A stretch of DNA of 64,000 nucleotides from Hirsutella rhossiliensis. Taxonomy: Eukaryota; Ascomycota; Sordariomycetes; Hypocreales; Ophiocordycipitaceae. Under the pieces are notes generated by a model. The model saw only the letters and a list, made by a program, of their open reading frames with translations. It ran no database searches and was not told where the DNA came from. Below, one piece after another: positions 45,241-57,502 of this stretch (within the stretch, counting starts at the first letter, position 1; every line of letters begins with the position of its first letter). The stretch covers positions 1,922,001-1,986,000 of the forward strand of contig NW_025408670.1 in assembly GCF_020360975.1 (NCBI RefSeq), read 5' to 3'. The translations under genes were made by a program, and so were the position numbers.

Positions 45241-47550
45241 TAGCTATTAAAACAGCTTCTCCCTATAGATATTTAGGAAGCCTAGCAGTAAATAAAAGAG
45301 CTCGTACTTTTTCTAATATAGTACGATTTATTCTTTCTATTCTACCGTTAGATTCCGGCGTCCTAGGAGGACTAGAATTAAAGGTAATTCCTTCTTTTTC
45401 GTAATAGAGCTTTATTTTATATATAAATTCTTTAGTATTATTAGAAAATGCTTCTCTAATCTTAGTATTTTTAGGGTTATTTTCTACCCTATTTTTAAAT
45501 TCTAGGAACCTATTTAGAGCTTCTCCCTTTTTTCGAAGAAGGTATATTTCTAGATATCGGGTTCCTATATCTAGGAAAGAGATATAATAGTAATATTTAT
45601 TATAAGTAGGCACTTTAATTAGCCCCTAAATATCTAATACTATTTTCTCTAAATAAGAATAAGACTTATACGAAGGTTATTTATTAACCTTATTCGTTAC
45701 TTTAGCTCTAATATATATTTCGTATAGCCTTATTTTATTTTCCTCTTCTAGAGGCATTTTTATATCCTTATTATATCTTTTTAATATTTTTAAAATAGCC
45801 CTACTATTTATATACCTTAAGCGTAAGTACTAAGTATAAAAATCTATATCCTTTGCTTTTAAAGACGTAATAAGGATTAATTAGCTTTCTAATAAAGGTT
45901 CTATAGGAATATAATATAATTTATTTCTAAGAAATCCTTTAGTAAGGACCTTAGCCTTATTATCTAATAAAAGGACTTTATTTCCTCCTATTAAGGCATA
46001 GGTATTATTAAAATAAGATTAGGATAGTATATTTACCCTTAATCCGGGTATATAAAAGTAGTCTTAAAGGATATACCTTTTTCTACTATACGGGAACTTA
46101 AATACTAAGTCCCCCTTTCCTTTTACTAATATAAAGGAAGCTTTTCCCTAGTAAACTTTAGACTTAATTTCTTTATAGTTAATAAGGAAATTCTTATTAG
46201 ATACTATATACTTAGTAGCTCCGGTATTATATATAAAATTAAAGATCCTTTTATTCTTATAACTAGGAAATCCTCTTTCTCTTACCTTTAAGACTAATTC
46301 CTTTATTCTAGGAATTAAGGCTTTTAGAGGTCCTAAAAGAGAGTCTTTATTAGCTTCTACTATAGGGGTATTTATAGAGGTTAAAATTACCTCTAAATCC
46401 TTAGACGTTTATATAGGGGTCGGAGCCCTAGAAAGGTCTATAAGGTCGATATCTAGGTCTATATTTTCTTATAAAGCTATATTTAAGACGTTATTACTAT
46501 CTTTCGAATCGGACTCTAGCTTAGTAATTCGAGCCTTCCTTCTTTTATTAGTAGTAGAAATACTACTAAAAGGGGATTTCTTCCTAGAAGAAGAAGAAGA
46601 AGAAGATTTTCTCTTCTTAGAAATTCGAGTCCTATCGTCCCTTTTCCTTTATTTAATACCTAATAAGGAGCCTTATTCGGGTATAATTTATAGTAATTTA
46701 CTATAAAATGCCCTGGTTTTTTGCATTCCTTATAATAAGGAGTATCTATAGAATTTCTATGGGATTTCTAAGGCTTCCTTTATATTAGGAAGGCTTTCTC
46801 CGAAGATTTATCTATATCCTTTATTCTTCTAGCTTCGTCTAAAAGACTAGCTATTAGGGATTTAAGGGTAAACGCCGTAGAATTATACCTAAGGCTCTAC
46901 GTAATATTTATAATATAGCTTCTAAATTCCTTATTAAGGCAATTAAGAATCTATGCTATAAGGATAACTTCTAGAATTTCTATATTATAGGATTTTAAAT
47001 CCTTATAAATTTCTTTTACCTTATAAAGGTATTTCTCTAAATTAGAGCCTAAGGGACTAAGATTAAAGAGCTGCTTTATAAGTAAATAATTCGACGAGAA
47101 ATTCAACGGATTATATAGCTTTATAAGCTTATCCTAAGCAGCTTTAGCATTTATTAAATACTTAATTTATATTAAAGGGCTATCTTCGACTTAAAGAAAA
47201 ATCTAGGATAAAGCTTCTATAGTCTTTATATAATTTTCTTACTCTAAGGTAGCGATAAGTTTTTCCTTAGTAAGGATAGCTCTTATCCTCGTAGTTTAAA
47301 GAGTATAATTTAAATTTCCCTTAAGTCTAGAGAATTTATATTCTTTCTATCTACCTATTTTATATAAATTTAGTATTATTTCGTTCGTAGGGATCGAGAA
47401 GTCTAGGCGGGAGTTTAAGAGCGTAGGAAGGTAGAAAAAGTCGTTAGGGGGATTTTCGAAAGGAATTTTAATCGGGTATTTCGATAAGGAATTTCAAAGG
47501 TATAAGTAGTTGATTTCCTAGCTTAAAAGGAGTAAGCCGGGCTTATAACC
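45241..47550 (-). pseudogene. Copia-3b gag, protease and integrase relic
   Basis: Integrase has a 116-codon open stretch at 45,613-45,263 (YYISFLDIGTRYLEIY, FSNNTKEFIYKIKLYYEK, TPESNGRIERINRTILEKV). The protease/zinc-knuckle region lies at about 46.2-46.8 kb and gag at about 46.8-47.4 kb. RIP stops occur throughout. The integrase core stretch is the best-preserved reading frame of any RIPed element here. Confidence 0.85.
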
Positions 47551-48118
47551 TCTTAAGGTATATAAGTAAAAGCGGAATTTTAGGAAATTAAGGAATTACG
47601 TAAGACTATATAATAGAGGGGAAGAAGGAGTATAAGGTAGGATTTTCAACGGAATTTATTAGTAGTATATTAGTATATAGAAGAGGTGTTAAAGTTAATA
47701 ATCCTCTATCTATCTACTAGCGGACATACTATCTTATATAGATAATTATAGCTAAACGGAAGAACCTTTTAGGACTAGATTTAGGCTGCTATATAGCCCT
47801 AAGACTAGGGAATTCCGTGATATCTCGAGTAAATCTAGAAGTGTCTTGGTTCTACTAATATTCGTGTTTAGAGGAGGTTGGTCGTACCGGTATTCTTAAG
47901 AGGTCTTAGCTAGTATTCTAAGCTAGCTCTATTCCTTCGATTCCCGATTATACGATAACCGGCAACCCGTTTAATGCATAATAACATATAAAATAACGAG
48001 CGATTCTTGCTCTATAGGATAAGATTTTGTCTATAATTAATATACTACTTATTAGCTTATATAATCGGGAGAGTATATTATAGCTGCTTTATTTATAGTA
48101 GGAACACCGTTCCTTATA
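47551..48118 (-). repeat. Copia-3b 5' LTR (element sense)
   Basis: 568-bp partner of 35112-35679. The adjacent primer-binding site GCCGGGCTTATAACC lies at 47,536-47,550 on the plus strand (minus: GGTTATAAGCCCGGC). Confidence 0.92.
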
Positions 48119-49264
48119 ATATAAAAGACTTCTTAGGTCTAAATATTATAATAAACCGAGAAAATAAAGAGCTATATATATCCTAAGAAAATTATACCTT
48201 AAATAAATTAAAGGAATTTAATAAAGAAGGTTTAGGAACTTTAAATTTACCCGCTATAGTAGGCTTTAAGCTTATAAAAGCAAAGGAATTACCTTTTAAG
48301 GAAGATATATTGCAATTTTAAAAAGAAATAGGATCTCTATTATACTTAGCTTTATTTACTAGGCTAGATATCTTATATTCTATAATTTCCTGCGCTAGAT
48401 TCGCGGCTAAGCCCGACTAGATATATTTTAAGGCTTTAAATATAATTTAGAAATATTTAAATAAATTCCCTAGCTTAAAGATTAAATATAATTATAATAT
48501 CCCTTTTACCTATCTATATATAAAGGGTTTTACCGACTCTAGCTAGGCGTCGGATTTAACGGACGGAAAATCCTTTTCTAGTTACTATTTTTATATATAT
48601 AATAATATAATAAGCTAGGCTTACTCTAAGTAAAAGGCCGTTGCCCTTTCTACCTACGAAGTAGAGTATATTAGCCTTAAGGAGGTAAATAAAGAAGCTA
48701 TTTATTTAAATATGCTTTTTAAAAATATTACTAAGGATCTATCTATTAAGATTCCTAATACTATACCTCCTATTTTAACGGATAATACTGCTACTATTAA
48801 ATTAGCAGAAAATCCGGAATTTTATAAAAGGTCTAAGTATATAAGATTAGCCTATTACTATACTAGAACTAGTATAAGAGAAGGGGAAATTAGAGTTTTT
48901 CATATTAAATTAGAAGATAATATAGCTAATATTTTTACGAAGGAATTAAGACCTAGATTACTCTATAAATTTAAAGACAGTCTATCCTTAATATAAGTTC
49001 CTAAGCAATTAAAAGGGGTTTTTAGATATTTCTTATACTTTCTATATCTTTCCCCTAGGTTTTTCCTTTTAGGTTTCTTAGAGAAATATTTACTAGGTTT
49101 TTATCTATTAAGATTTTCCTAGCAATAATAGGTTTTACCTTATATAAGGTTATCCTATAAATAATTATTATAACTATAGATTTTTCCTACTATAGGTTTT
49201 TCTATTAGTATATACCTAAGGATTTTTTTTTCCCTAAGAAAGAATAGGTTTTTATATATCCTAT
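48119..49264 (+). pseudogene. Copia-3a RT end and RNase H (resumed after Copia-3b)
   Basis: The text KDFLGLNIIIN(R) continues the RT interrupted at 35,111. RNase H follows, including a 94-codon open stretch 48,712-48,996 with ILTDNTATIKLAENPEF, KYIRLAYYYTR and HIKLEDNIANIFTKEL, typical of Copia RNase H ends. The 3' untranslated part is cut by Copia-4 at 49,265. Confidence 0.85.
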
Positions 49265-49961
49265 TATAAGAATATACCCTTATATTCCTATTTTACTGTT
49301 ATAAAGAAATAATAGGTATAGGGAGGCTTTATAGAATAAGCTAGTAAAAAGAGGCTCTATAATATAGTCTAAGGGAATAACCCTTAAAAGACAAAGACCT
49401 CTACTAGATAACTATACCTTCCTCTAGGAAAAGCGGGTCAGGATAAGCCTATCCTTATAAACAAAAATATGCATAAAATGTATAAGTCAATTACGAGCAG
49501 AACGGATACCCTATTGCCTATTTTGGCCTAGCGGTTCCGAAGATATCCGCGATACGAGAATAGGTAGGGCATAGAACATTCTAGTTAAATCTACTACTTA
49601 TACTAGAACCCATAGTCTTACGTCAACCATCACGCCACAATCAGACCACCTACTAAGTTAGGAAGATATACTATAGATAGAGCTTTTTAAGCACTATAGA
49701 ATATGCTAGAAATCTAACTAATTAGTCTACTAGTGGGCGAGCAATGGTCTATAAAAGACGAAGGATTTCCCTAGGAGTAGTAGATAGAATAAGCAAGTTC
49801 GCAAGCATCTTTTACAACGCTATTCTTTCAATATATTATTCAGCCCCTTATATACTCGTTACAAATTCTAGACGAAATCCTACCCTATACTCCTTCGACC
49901 GATCTTTCCGCTTACGTTATCGATTACCCGATTCTGCGCTTATTGCTTATACCTTCTTATA
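49265..49961 (+). repeat. Copia-4 5' LTR (697 bp)
   Basis: Starts TATAAGAATATACCC and ends CCTTCTTATA. It is followed immediately by the primer-binding site GGTTATAAGCCCGGC (49,962-49,976). A 72-codon ORF inside the LTR (49,744-49,962) has no homology I recognise and is probably chance. Confidence 0.9.
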
Positions 49962-52900
49962 GGTTATAAGCCCGGCTTCTCTATAAGTCGGGTAATAACT
50001 TTAAAAAATCTTCGAAATTCTAATACTAACTATACGACCTCGAATTATCTAAAATAGGCTCTAGGGATAAGTTCGAATTTGCTAAACTTAAGGGTAGTTC
50101 TAACTATACCTTCTAGGCTATTCGAATATAGGCTCTTCTAGTTAGAGAGAAGCTTTCTACTACTATATAGTAAGAAAATTACTCGAAAATAGAAGAAGCA
50201 CTTACTTTAATTTTTCTTCGTATTAAAGATAGTCCTTTAACCTAAATAAAGTATATAACAAATGCTAAAGAGGCGTAGGATAGGTTAAAAAACCTATATA
50301 ACCCTATTTCCTTTACCTTAAATTACCTACTTATAAAGGAGCTTTTTAATACTTCGGTAGAGGATTTCGAATCCCTAGAAGGCTACCTAAATAAGGTAAA
50401 AGAGGTATTTAAAGAGCTAAAAGCACGGAATATTATAATTCCGGAAGTAGTTATTATAGCTTGGATTTTAAACAGCCTTTCGGGCTCGTTTTCTAGCTAT
50501 ATAACTAATATAACGTAAGCTCTTCGAAATAACTTAGAAGCTTTTAATCTAGAGTCTCTCTCTAGTAGTCTTATAGACGAATTTAAGAGGACTAAGTCTC
50601 TAGAAAATCCTCCCGAGCAGGCTTTCTTTACTAAGAAGCCCTAGAAAAAGATAAAAATTATATTATAATGCACTTACTATAAGAAGAAAGGGCATCTAGT
50701 TAAAGATTGCTACTATCTTTACCTAGAAAAGGCCCCTAAAGGCTTTTCTAAAAATTTAAAAAATTAAAAGAAAGGAATACCTTCTAAGAGGCCTAGAAAA
50801 CCTTCTATAGAAGGAAATCCTATCGAATTAGACTCTCACGTCGATAAGAAGACAAAAACACCCTCTTCTCTATATATATCGGAAGCAGAAAAAATGGAAA
50901 TCGATAATTAAACGGACGAAGAACCGGAAATCGATTTTTCTATTCCTCCTCCTACCCCCGGAGGCTATAAAAGCTCCGAAGAAGAAGTAGAGGTATATAT
51001 CTCTTCGAATATCCTTAAAAAAGCCCCCGTATAAAACCTTAGAGAATGGAAATTTCTATAATTTTATATACGATACCGGTGCTACTAGGTATATAGTATC
51101 GGAAAAGAAATTCCTTATTAATTTTCGAACTATCTCTACTAAGGTTAATTAGGGAAAGGCATCCTATATAATTATTAAAGGCTACGGAGATCTTCTTTTT
51201 AGATTTCCGAAAAATAAAAGGCTATTTATCTTAAGAAACTGCCTTTTTATACCCGAATTAAGGGTAAATATTATAAGCCAATCGTATTTTAAAAATACTT
51301 ATGCCTTTATTAATAGCAAGGAAATTTTCCTGCTAGATAACTAGGCTAATATTATATCTAAAGGAAAACAGCAAGATAACCTTTATATCTTCTCTTTAGA
51401 AATTCCTTTCTTAAAAAAGAAGACATTCCTATATAATATTAATAATATAAGGAATAATATAAAGGACCTTAACTTTTATTTATAGCATTTAAGGCTAGGA
51501 TATATAAGTCTTAAAGCCTTACTAGAAACCTTTAAAAGATATAATAAAGAAATAACTATCCCTAAGAAGGATATTATAAAAATCAAAGAATACGAGGCTT
51601 ATATTAAAGTAAAGGCAACTAATAAGAGGAATAAATCCCTATTTAATAAGGTATATAATTACCTTAATAGAGTTGCTATTAATATTTAGGGACCTATAAA
51701 GACCCCTACTTATAATAAATACACCTCCTTTATATCCTTTTTAGATATAGGGATAAGATATTTAGAAATATCTTTAATAAAATCTAAGGCAGAAGCCCTA
51801 GATAAATTCTTAGAATATAAAGCCTTAGTTAAAAATAACCAGGATAATATTACTATAAAGGAAGTCTTTTCGGATAATATAAAAGAATTCCTATATAAAA
51901 TAAAACCCTACTGCTTAAGAAAGGGAATAAAATATTATACTAGCCCTCCTAGGACTCCTAAATTAAACGGAGTAATAGAGAGGATTAATAGGACTATTTT
52001 AAATAAAGTCCGAGCTATTTTATTTACGGCAAAACTGCCTAAATATCTATAGGGAGAAGCTATTCTAATAGCAGCCTATTTATATAATAGGACCCCTTAC
52101 TTACGAATAGGCTTCTAAACTCCTATAGAGAAGAAGGAAAATAAATCTCTAGCCTTAGAAGACTTAGAGAAAATTAAGACCTTCGGAAGTACTATTTATT
52201 ATAAAAATAAAGACCCCTTAGATAAGCTAGAGATAAGAGCTTATAAGGGTATTATTATAGGCTATACCGAAAATGCTTATAAAATATATAACTTTTCGAA
52301 AAGAAAGGTAATAATTTCTAGAGATATTATTATCCTAGAAAATAAATTTATAGAAAATTAAAAGGAAGAAGACCTTAAGGACTTTGACTTTAATACCTTA
52401 CCTTCTATAAATAAGGTCCCGGATAATTATTTATAAAGGGAACCTATATATAAAGAAGGCAATAACTCTTCTTTAGAAGAAGAGGAAAATAACCCTCCTA
52501 TAGAGAAGGAAGATAACCCTCTTATAAAGAAGGAAGATAACCCTCTATAGAGAAGAAGATAACCCTTTTATAAAAGGGAAATAATCCTCTTTTAGAAAGG
52601 GATTAAATAAGGATCTAAAAATCCGTATTAATATACCTAAGAAGCTAAACGGATTTTATAAAGACTATATCGTATACCCCGAAATAAACACTATATTAAA
52701 TAGTAAAAGTAAAGAGATTATTCTATCTTTACTAGAAAACAAGGATCCTATAGAGCCTAAAACATTTAAATAGGCTATAAATAGCTTAGAAGCTATAGAA
52801 TAGAAAAGAGCTATATTTCTAGAAATAGAAGAGCTCTTAAACTAAAATACCTAGGAATTAAAGCCTCTTCCTACCGATAGGGAGGCCCTAGGCGGCCGTT

Positions 52901-54768
52901 AGGTCTATAAAATAAAGCGGGATAATAATAATAATATTATTAAATATAAAGCCCGCTACGTAGTATAAGGATTTAATTAGGTCTACGGCCTAGATTATTT
53001 AGAAACCTTTTCTACGACAGTAAGACCCGAATCTATTAGAATGCTACTTATAATAGCTATTTCTAATAATTATACTCTACTATAATACGATATAAAAAAT
53101 GCCTTTATATATACTGAAATAGATACGGATATTTATATAAAAATCCCTATAGGCTACGAAGAGCTAATACTTAAAGACTGGTTTAATAAAAACTAGTATA
53201 AGTATAATATTAGCTATTTATAGTTTCTAGAGCTATATAAAAAGAAAAGGCTAGTAGCAAAATTAAAGAAAGTATTATACGGCCTTAAATAAAGCCTAAA
53301 GCTCTAGTATAACTATCTTAGCTCTATATTAGCTAAGATAGGATTTTCGGCCCTTCTTATAGACGAAGGGGTATTTATAAATACGCAATATAAAATTGCG
53401 ATAGCAATCTACGTGGATGACCTCCTAATAATAGGGCCTAATAGAGGTATAATAAATAGTCTACTTAAAAAAGTAGTAGATTATATAAAGGTTTAGCCTC
53501 TAAGCGAACTAAAAGACTTCTTAGGAATATATATAATTATAAACTAGAGCGGAAAGGAGATATTTATATCCTAGGAAAAATATACTCGTAATAAAATACG
53601 AGAATATAATAAAGAAGACTTAGGGACTTCTAATACGCCTACTATAGTAGGAGTAAAGCTTAAAAAGGCTACTATAACGCTTTCGTAAAAAGAAATCCTT
53701 ATTTACTAAAGGGAAATAAGGGCTCTATTATATCTAGCTATAATAAGCAGGCTAGACATTTTATATGCTGTTATTTCCTACGCTAGATTTGCTTCTAAAC
53801 TAGATAATATATATTTTAAAGCGTTAAATACTATCTAGAAATATTTAAATAAATATCCTAACCTAGGGATAATTTATTATTGCAATATCCCTTATACTTA
53901 TAATTTTATAAAAGGTTATTCCGACGCTAGCTAGGCGTCTAACCTTATAGATAGAAAATCCGTTTCTAGATACTATTTTTATATTTATAAAAATATTATA
54001 AGTTAGGCCTGCTAGAAGTAAAAATCTATAGCCCTATTAACCTACGAAGCTAAATTTATTGCCCTTAGGGAGGCTAATAAAGAAGCTTTATATCTAAATC
54101 GGCTATTTTATACGATAAATAATAGCTTATCTATTAGAATTCCTAATACTATACCTCCTATCTTAACGGATAACGAGGTAGCTATTAAATTAGCTAAAAA
54201 TCCGGAATTTTATAAAAAGACAAAGCATATAGACATTGCCTACTTCTATACCTAAGAAAATATTAGGAAAGAAGATTCGGATTTTCTATATTAAATCCGA
54301 AGATAATATTGCCGATATATTTACTAAGGAACTAGGAAGAAAAATTCTTTAAGTTCTAAGAGCTTCTTTCCTTAGGGAATTAAAAGCCTTAAAAGAAAAG
54401 CTTATATCCCTTAATAGAGGTTTTTAGCTGTCTTTTGCTTTCTTAGCTTTTCCTCTATATATAACTAATAGGTTTTTCCTTTAAAAGGTTTCCTATTAGT
54501 AAAAACAACTTATAAAAATAGGGTTTTCCTTATTAAAAGGTTTCCTATAATAATAACTCTATAAGGCTTTTCCTTATAAAGGTTTGCCTAAAAAGAGGAG
54601 AAATAATTATAACTATAACTAGGATTTTTCCTAAGGTTTTTCCTAGAAAGGGTTTTAAAATTTTCCCTTATATTCCTATTATACACCTTATTCTTAATAA
54701 GGATAATTCTACTATAAAAGAAATAACTAGTAAAGAGTACTATTTACTTAGTACTCTTTAAGGGAGGC
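49962..54768 (+). pseudogene. Copia-4 gag-pol relic
   Basis: Gag lies at about 50.05-50.7 kb and a partly preserved zinc knuckle (C-TY-Y-KKKG-H-LVKD-C) at about 50,670. The protease motif YDTGATRYIVS is intact near 51,065. Integrase spans about 51.5-52.1 kb, RT about 52.85-53.6 kb with IYVDDLLIIGP near 53,405-53,440, and RNase H 53.9-54.3 kb (ILTDNEVAIKLAKNPEF). An acidic Glu/Asp/Lys repeat occurs near 52,480-52,580. TAA/TAG stops are frequent. Confidence 0.85.
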
Positions 54769-55465
54769 TATAAGAATATACCCTTATATTCCTATTTTAC
54801 TATTATAAAGAAATAATAGGTATAGGGAGGCTTTATAGAATAAGCTAGTAAAAAGAGGCTCTATAATATAGTCTAAGGGAATAACCCTTAAAAAACAAAG
54901 ACCTCTACTAGATAACTATACCTTCCTCTAGGAAAAGCGGGTTAGGATAAGCCTATCCTTATAAATAAAAATATGCATTTTATATATAAGTTAATTACGA
55001 GCAGAACGGATACCCTATTGCCTATTTTGGCCTAGCGGTTCCGAAGATATCCGCGATACGAGAATAGGTAGGGCATAGAACATTCTAGTTAAATCCACTA
55101 CTTATGCTAGAACCCATAGTCTTACGTTAACCATCACGCCACAATCAGACCACCTACTAAGTTAGGAAGATATACTATAGATAGAGCTTTTTAAGCACTA
55201 TAGAATATACTAGAAAGCTAACTAATTGGTCTACTAGTAGGCGAGCAATAGTCTATAAAAGACGAAGGATTTCCCTAGGAGTAGTAGATAGAATAAGTAA
55301 GTTCGCAAGCATCTTTTGCAACGCTATTCTTTTAATATATTATTCAGCCCCTTATATACTCGTTATAAGTTCTAGACGAAATCCTACCCTATACTCCTTC
55401 GACCGATCTTTCCGCTTACGTTATCGATTACCCGATTCTACGCTTATTGCTTATACCTTCTTACA
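54769..55465 (+). repeat. Copia-4 3' LTR (697 bp)
   Basis: Ends CTTCTTACA, with the terminal CA preserved. It is preceded by a polypurine tract CTTTAAGGGAGGC (54,756-54,768). It differs from the 5' LTR by transitions such as CA/TA and TG/TA. Confidence 0.9.
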
Positions 55466-56140
55466 CCTATTAAGGTATAAGAATAGTTTTCCTAAATTAG
55501 GTTTTTACCCTATATATATACTACTATAAATAAATTAGTAAAGAGTATATAAATCTACTCTTTAAGGGAGGTTATAAGGAACAGTGTTCCTACTATAAAT
55601 AAAGCAGCTATAATATACTCTCCCGATTATATAAGCTAATAAGTAGTATATTAATTATAGATAAAATCTTATCCTATAAAGTAAGAATCGCTTATTATTT
55701 TATATATTATTATATATTAAACGGGTTGCCGGTTATCGTATAATCGGGAATCGAAGGAATAGAGCTAGCTTAGAATGCTAGCTAAGACCTCTTAAGAATA
55801 CCGGCACAACTAACCTCCTTTAAACACGAATATTAGTAGAACTAAGACACTTCTAGATTTACTCGAGGTATCACGGAATTCCCTAGTCTTAGGGCTATAC
55901 GGCAGCCTAAATCTAGTCCTAAAAGGTTCTTCCGTTTAGCTATAATTGTCTATATAAGATAGTATGTCCGCTAGTAAATAGATTAAGAATTATTAACTTT
56001 AATACCTCTTCTATATACTAATATACTACTAATAAATTCCGTTGAAAATCCTACCTTATACTCCTTCTTCCCCTCTATTATATAGTCTTACGTAATTCCT
56101 TAATTTCCTAAAATTCCGCTTTTACTTATATACCTTAAGA
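55466..56140 (+). repeat. Copia-3a 3' end: polypurine tract and 3' LTR (55573-56140)
   Basis: After Copia-4 the 3a sequence resumes with CCTATTAAGGTATAAGAATAG. A purine tract TTTAAGGGAGGT (55,561-55,572) then abuts the 568-bp LTR, which ends CCTTAAGA followed by GAACT. Confidence 0.88.
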
Positions 56141-57089
56141 GAACTTTATAAGGAAAATCGACCTAATAACCTCTTAGACTATATTACTATAGTAGTATAA
56201 ATTAATAATAGATAGTATACGCGATACTAAGAAAAGAAATAAGGAAGAGGAAACTAAAACCCTTCTTATAAGAATAACTTTAACTAATACGCTAACTATA
56301 AAAAAAAGCGCGAAACTCCTATTACCTACGCCTATATAACTAACCTAAGTAAGATAGACCTAGATATAATATAAAAAAGTAAAGGAAAGTATTTTAACTA
56401 TAGGAAACTTAGATATTACTTTAAAGAATATAAATAACCTTATAAGGAGAAGAAAACCTATTAAGTACTAGCCTTAAAAGGTAAGAAATACCTAAACGCT
56501 ATTAATAGATAGGAACTATAGTATAAACTCCTTAGTTAGACTATATACTACGACGATAAATATATAGTATACTTAAGCGATAAGAATAGTACTAGATAGT
56601 TCTTATAGCTACTAAGGAAAACCCTTATAATAATATAGTAAAGGGATCCTAAAATATAGAAATAAGTTAAATTTATAGAACTAAAATACCCCTATCTTAA
56701 AAGAGTCTCTTAAGACTAAATTAGGAAGAATAGTAAACGATTCTAGGAAGATATATAAAATAAAAATTAATAATAATAATAGGTAGTTTATAAATAATAT
56801 AATAAAGAAGATATAAATATAGCCCTTATACTTATAAAACTTAGATAATAACCTAAGGAGGAATAATAAAGTATTAACGATATAAGCTTTAAAGAATAAG
56901 AAATACTTAAAGAAATAAAAGATAAGAATAAACTTATACTACTACCCTCGCTATTAAGGGAAAATACTATAATTAAAGAATACGCTCTATACTTTAAAGA
57001 ATTTAAAGAAATACTTAAAATTAAAACCTAATAAATACCTTAAATTCTTATAGAAAACTAATAAGCTATATTAATTTAATATTAACTAG

Positions 57090-57291
57090 TGTGGGTAGGC
57101 ACCTGCGGCAGCTGCTGCAATGAGACGGTACTAGGGTTAGCCTGTGATGTTGTATTCGTCTTGATTCTCTATCTAAGGAGGCAGAGGCCAGCGTGGAGAA
57201 AGGGGGCACGCTGCCCTCAGCCGCACACGTGACCGTACGGGTCACGTGCCAACCATGGTTGGTCACACCACTAGATAGATACATTCCTACA
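57090..57291 (-). repeat. Copia-2 LTR (left, 3' in element sense)
   Basis: 202 bp, TGTGGGTAGG to CATTCCTACA. It contains an inverted repeat CACGTGACC-GTACG-GGTCACGTG (57,226-57,248) and, touching it, the perfect palindrome CCAACCATGGTTGG (57,249-57,262), both candidate factor-binding sites. A 72-codon ORF across it is not credible as a gene. Confidence 0.92.
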
Positions 57292-57502
57292 CAGGCAACT
57301 CTTCTTTTGCTGTGAGAAGCACAGCAACACCTTGAACAGGTCTAAAGGATAGTAGCGTTAAGGCCGTGAAGGAATGTGCCGTGAGGGCGTGTGTCATTAT
57401 TGCCAAAAGTGGGTCCGACGTCTTGTTCTTAGCTGTAGATATCTGGGAAGAAGTGAAGGGTCTTCCTGATAGGAGCAATCATTTGATCATAGGTATAAGG
57501 AG

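Larger units (their letters stand above)
35112..48118 (-). mobile_element. Copia-3b: second Copia-3 copy, inverted inside Copia-3a and split by Gypsy B
   Basis: TSD ATATA (35107-35111 and 48119-48123). LTRs of 568 bp are at 35112-35679 and 47551-48118. Net length is 6040 bp after removing Gypsy B. It inserted into the RT gene of Copia-3a, a same-family element, in the opposite direction. The uninterrupted target is confirmed by its own RT copy near 36,900-36,960. RIP is strong but the two copies remain easy to align. Confidence 0.92.
49265..55465 (+). mobile_element. Copia-4: RIPed Ty1/Copia element inserted in the 3' end of Copia-3a
   Basis: TSD CCTAT (49260-49264 and 55466-55470), LTRs of 697 bp (49265-49961 and 54769-55465), total 6201 bp. 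The uninterrupted target can be read in Copia-3b near 35,780-35,800. Coding is on the plus strand. RIP is strong, but some TGC/GCA remain. The right LTR still ends with canonical CA. Confidence 0.92.
30884..56140 (+). mobile_element. Copia-3a: RIPed Ty1/Copia element carrying two nested insertions
   Basis: It is flanked by the TSD GAACT (30879-30883 and 56141-56145). The 568-bp LTRs are at 30884-31451 and 55573-56140. Subtracting Copia-3b and Copia-4 with their TSDs leaves 6039 bp, within 1 bp of Copia-3b (6040 bp). Coding is on the plus strand and strongly RIPed. It inserted into the gag gene of Gypsy D. Confidence 0.92.
30390..57084 (+). pseudogene. Gypsy D gag relic, split by Copia-3a (pieces 30390-30883 and 56146-57084)
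   Basis: The first piece reads as a Ty3/Gypsy retrotransposon gag (helical, ending VKDEL). The second piece, after the GAACT TSD, continues in frame as the following gag segment. It then reaches a zinc-knuckle remnant Y-FN-Y-RKLR-Y-YFKE-Y at about 56,390-56,440. The spacing is exactly CX2CX4HX4C, but all four ligands have become Tyr. Beyond the knuckle, to 57,084, the reading is unassigned and is interrupted by Copia-2. Confidence 0.7.

Noticed and set aside
57066..57284. 72/73-codon ORF present at both ends of Copia-2
   Set aside because: It lies within the LTR and is duplicated only because the LTR is; no protein family is recognisable.
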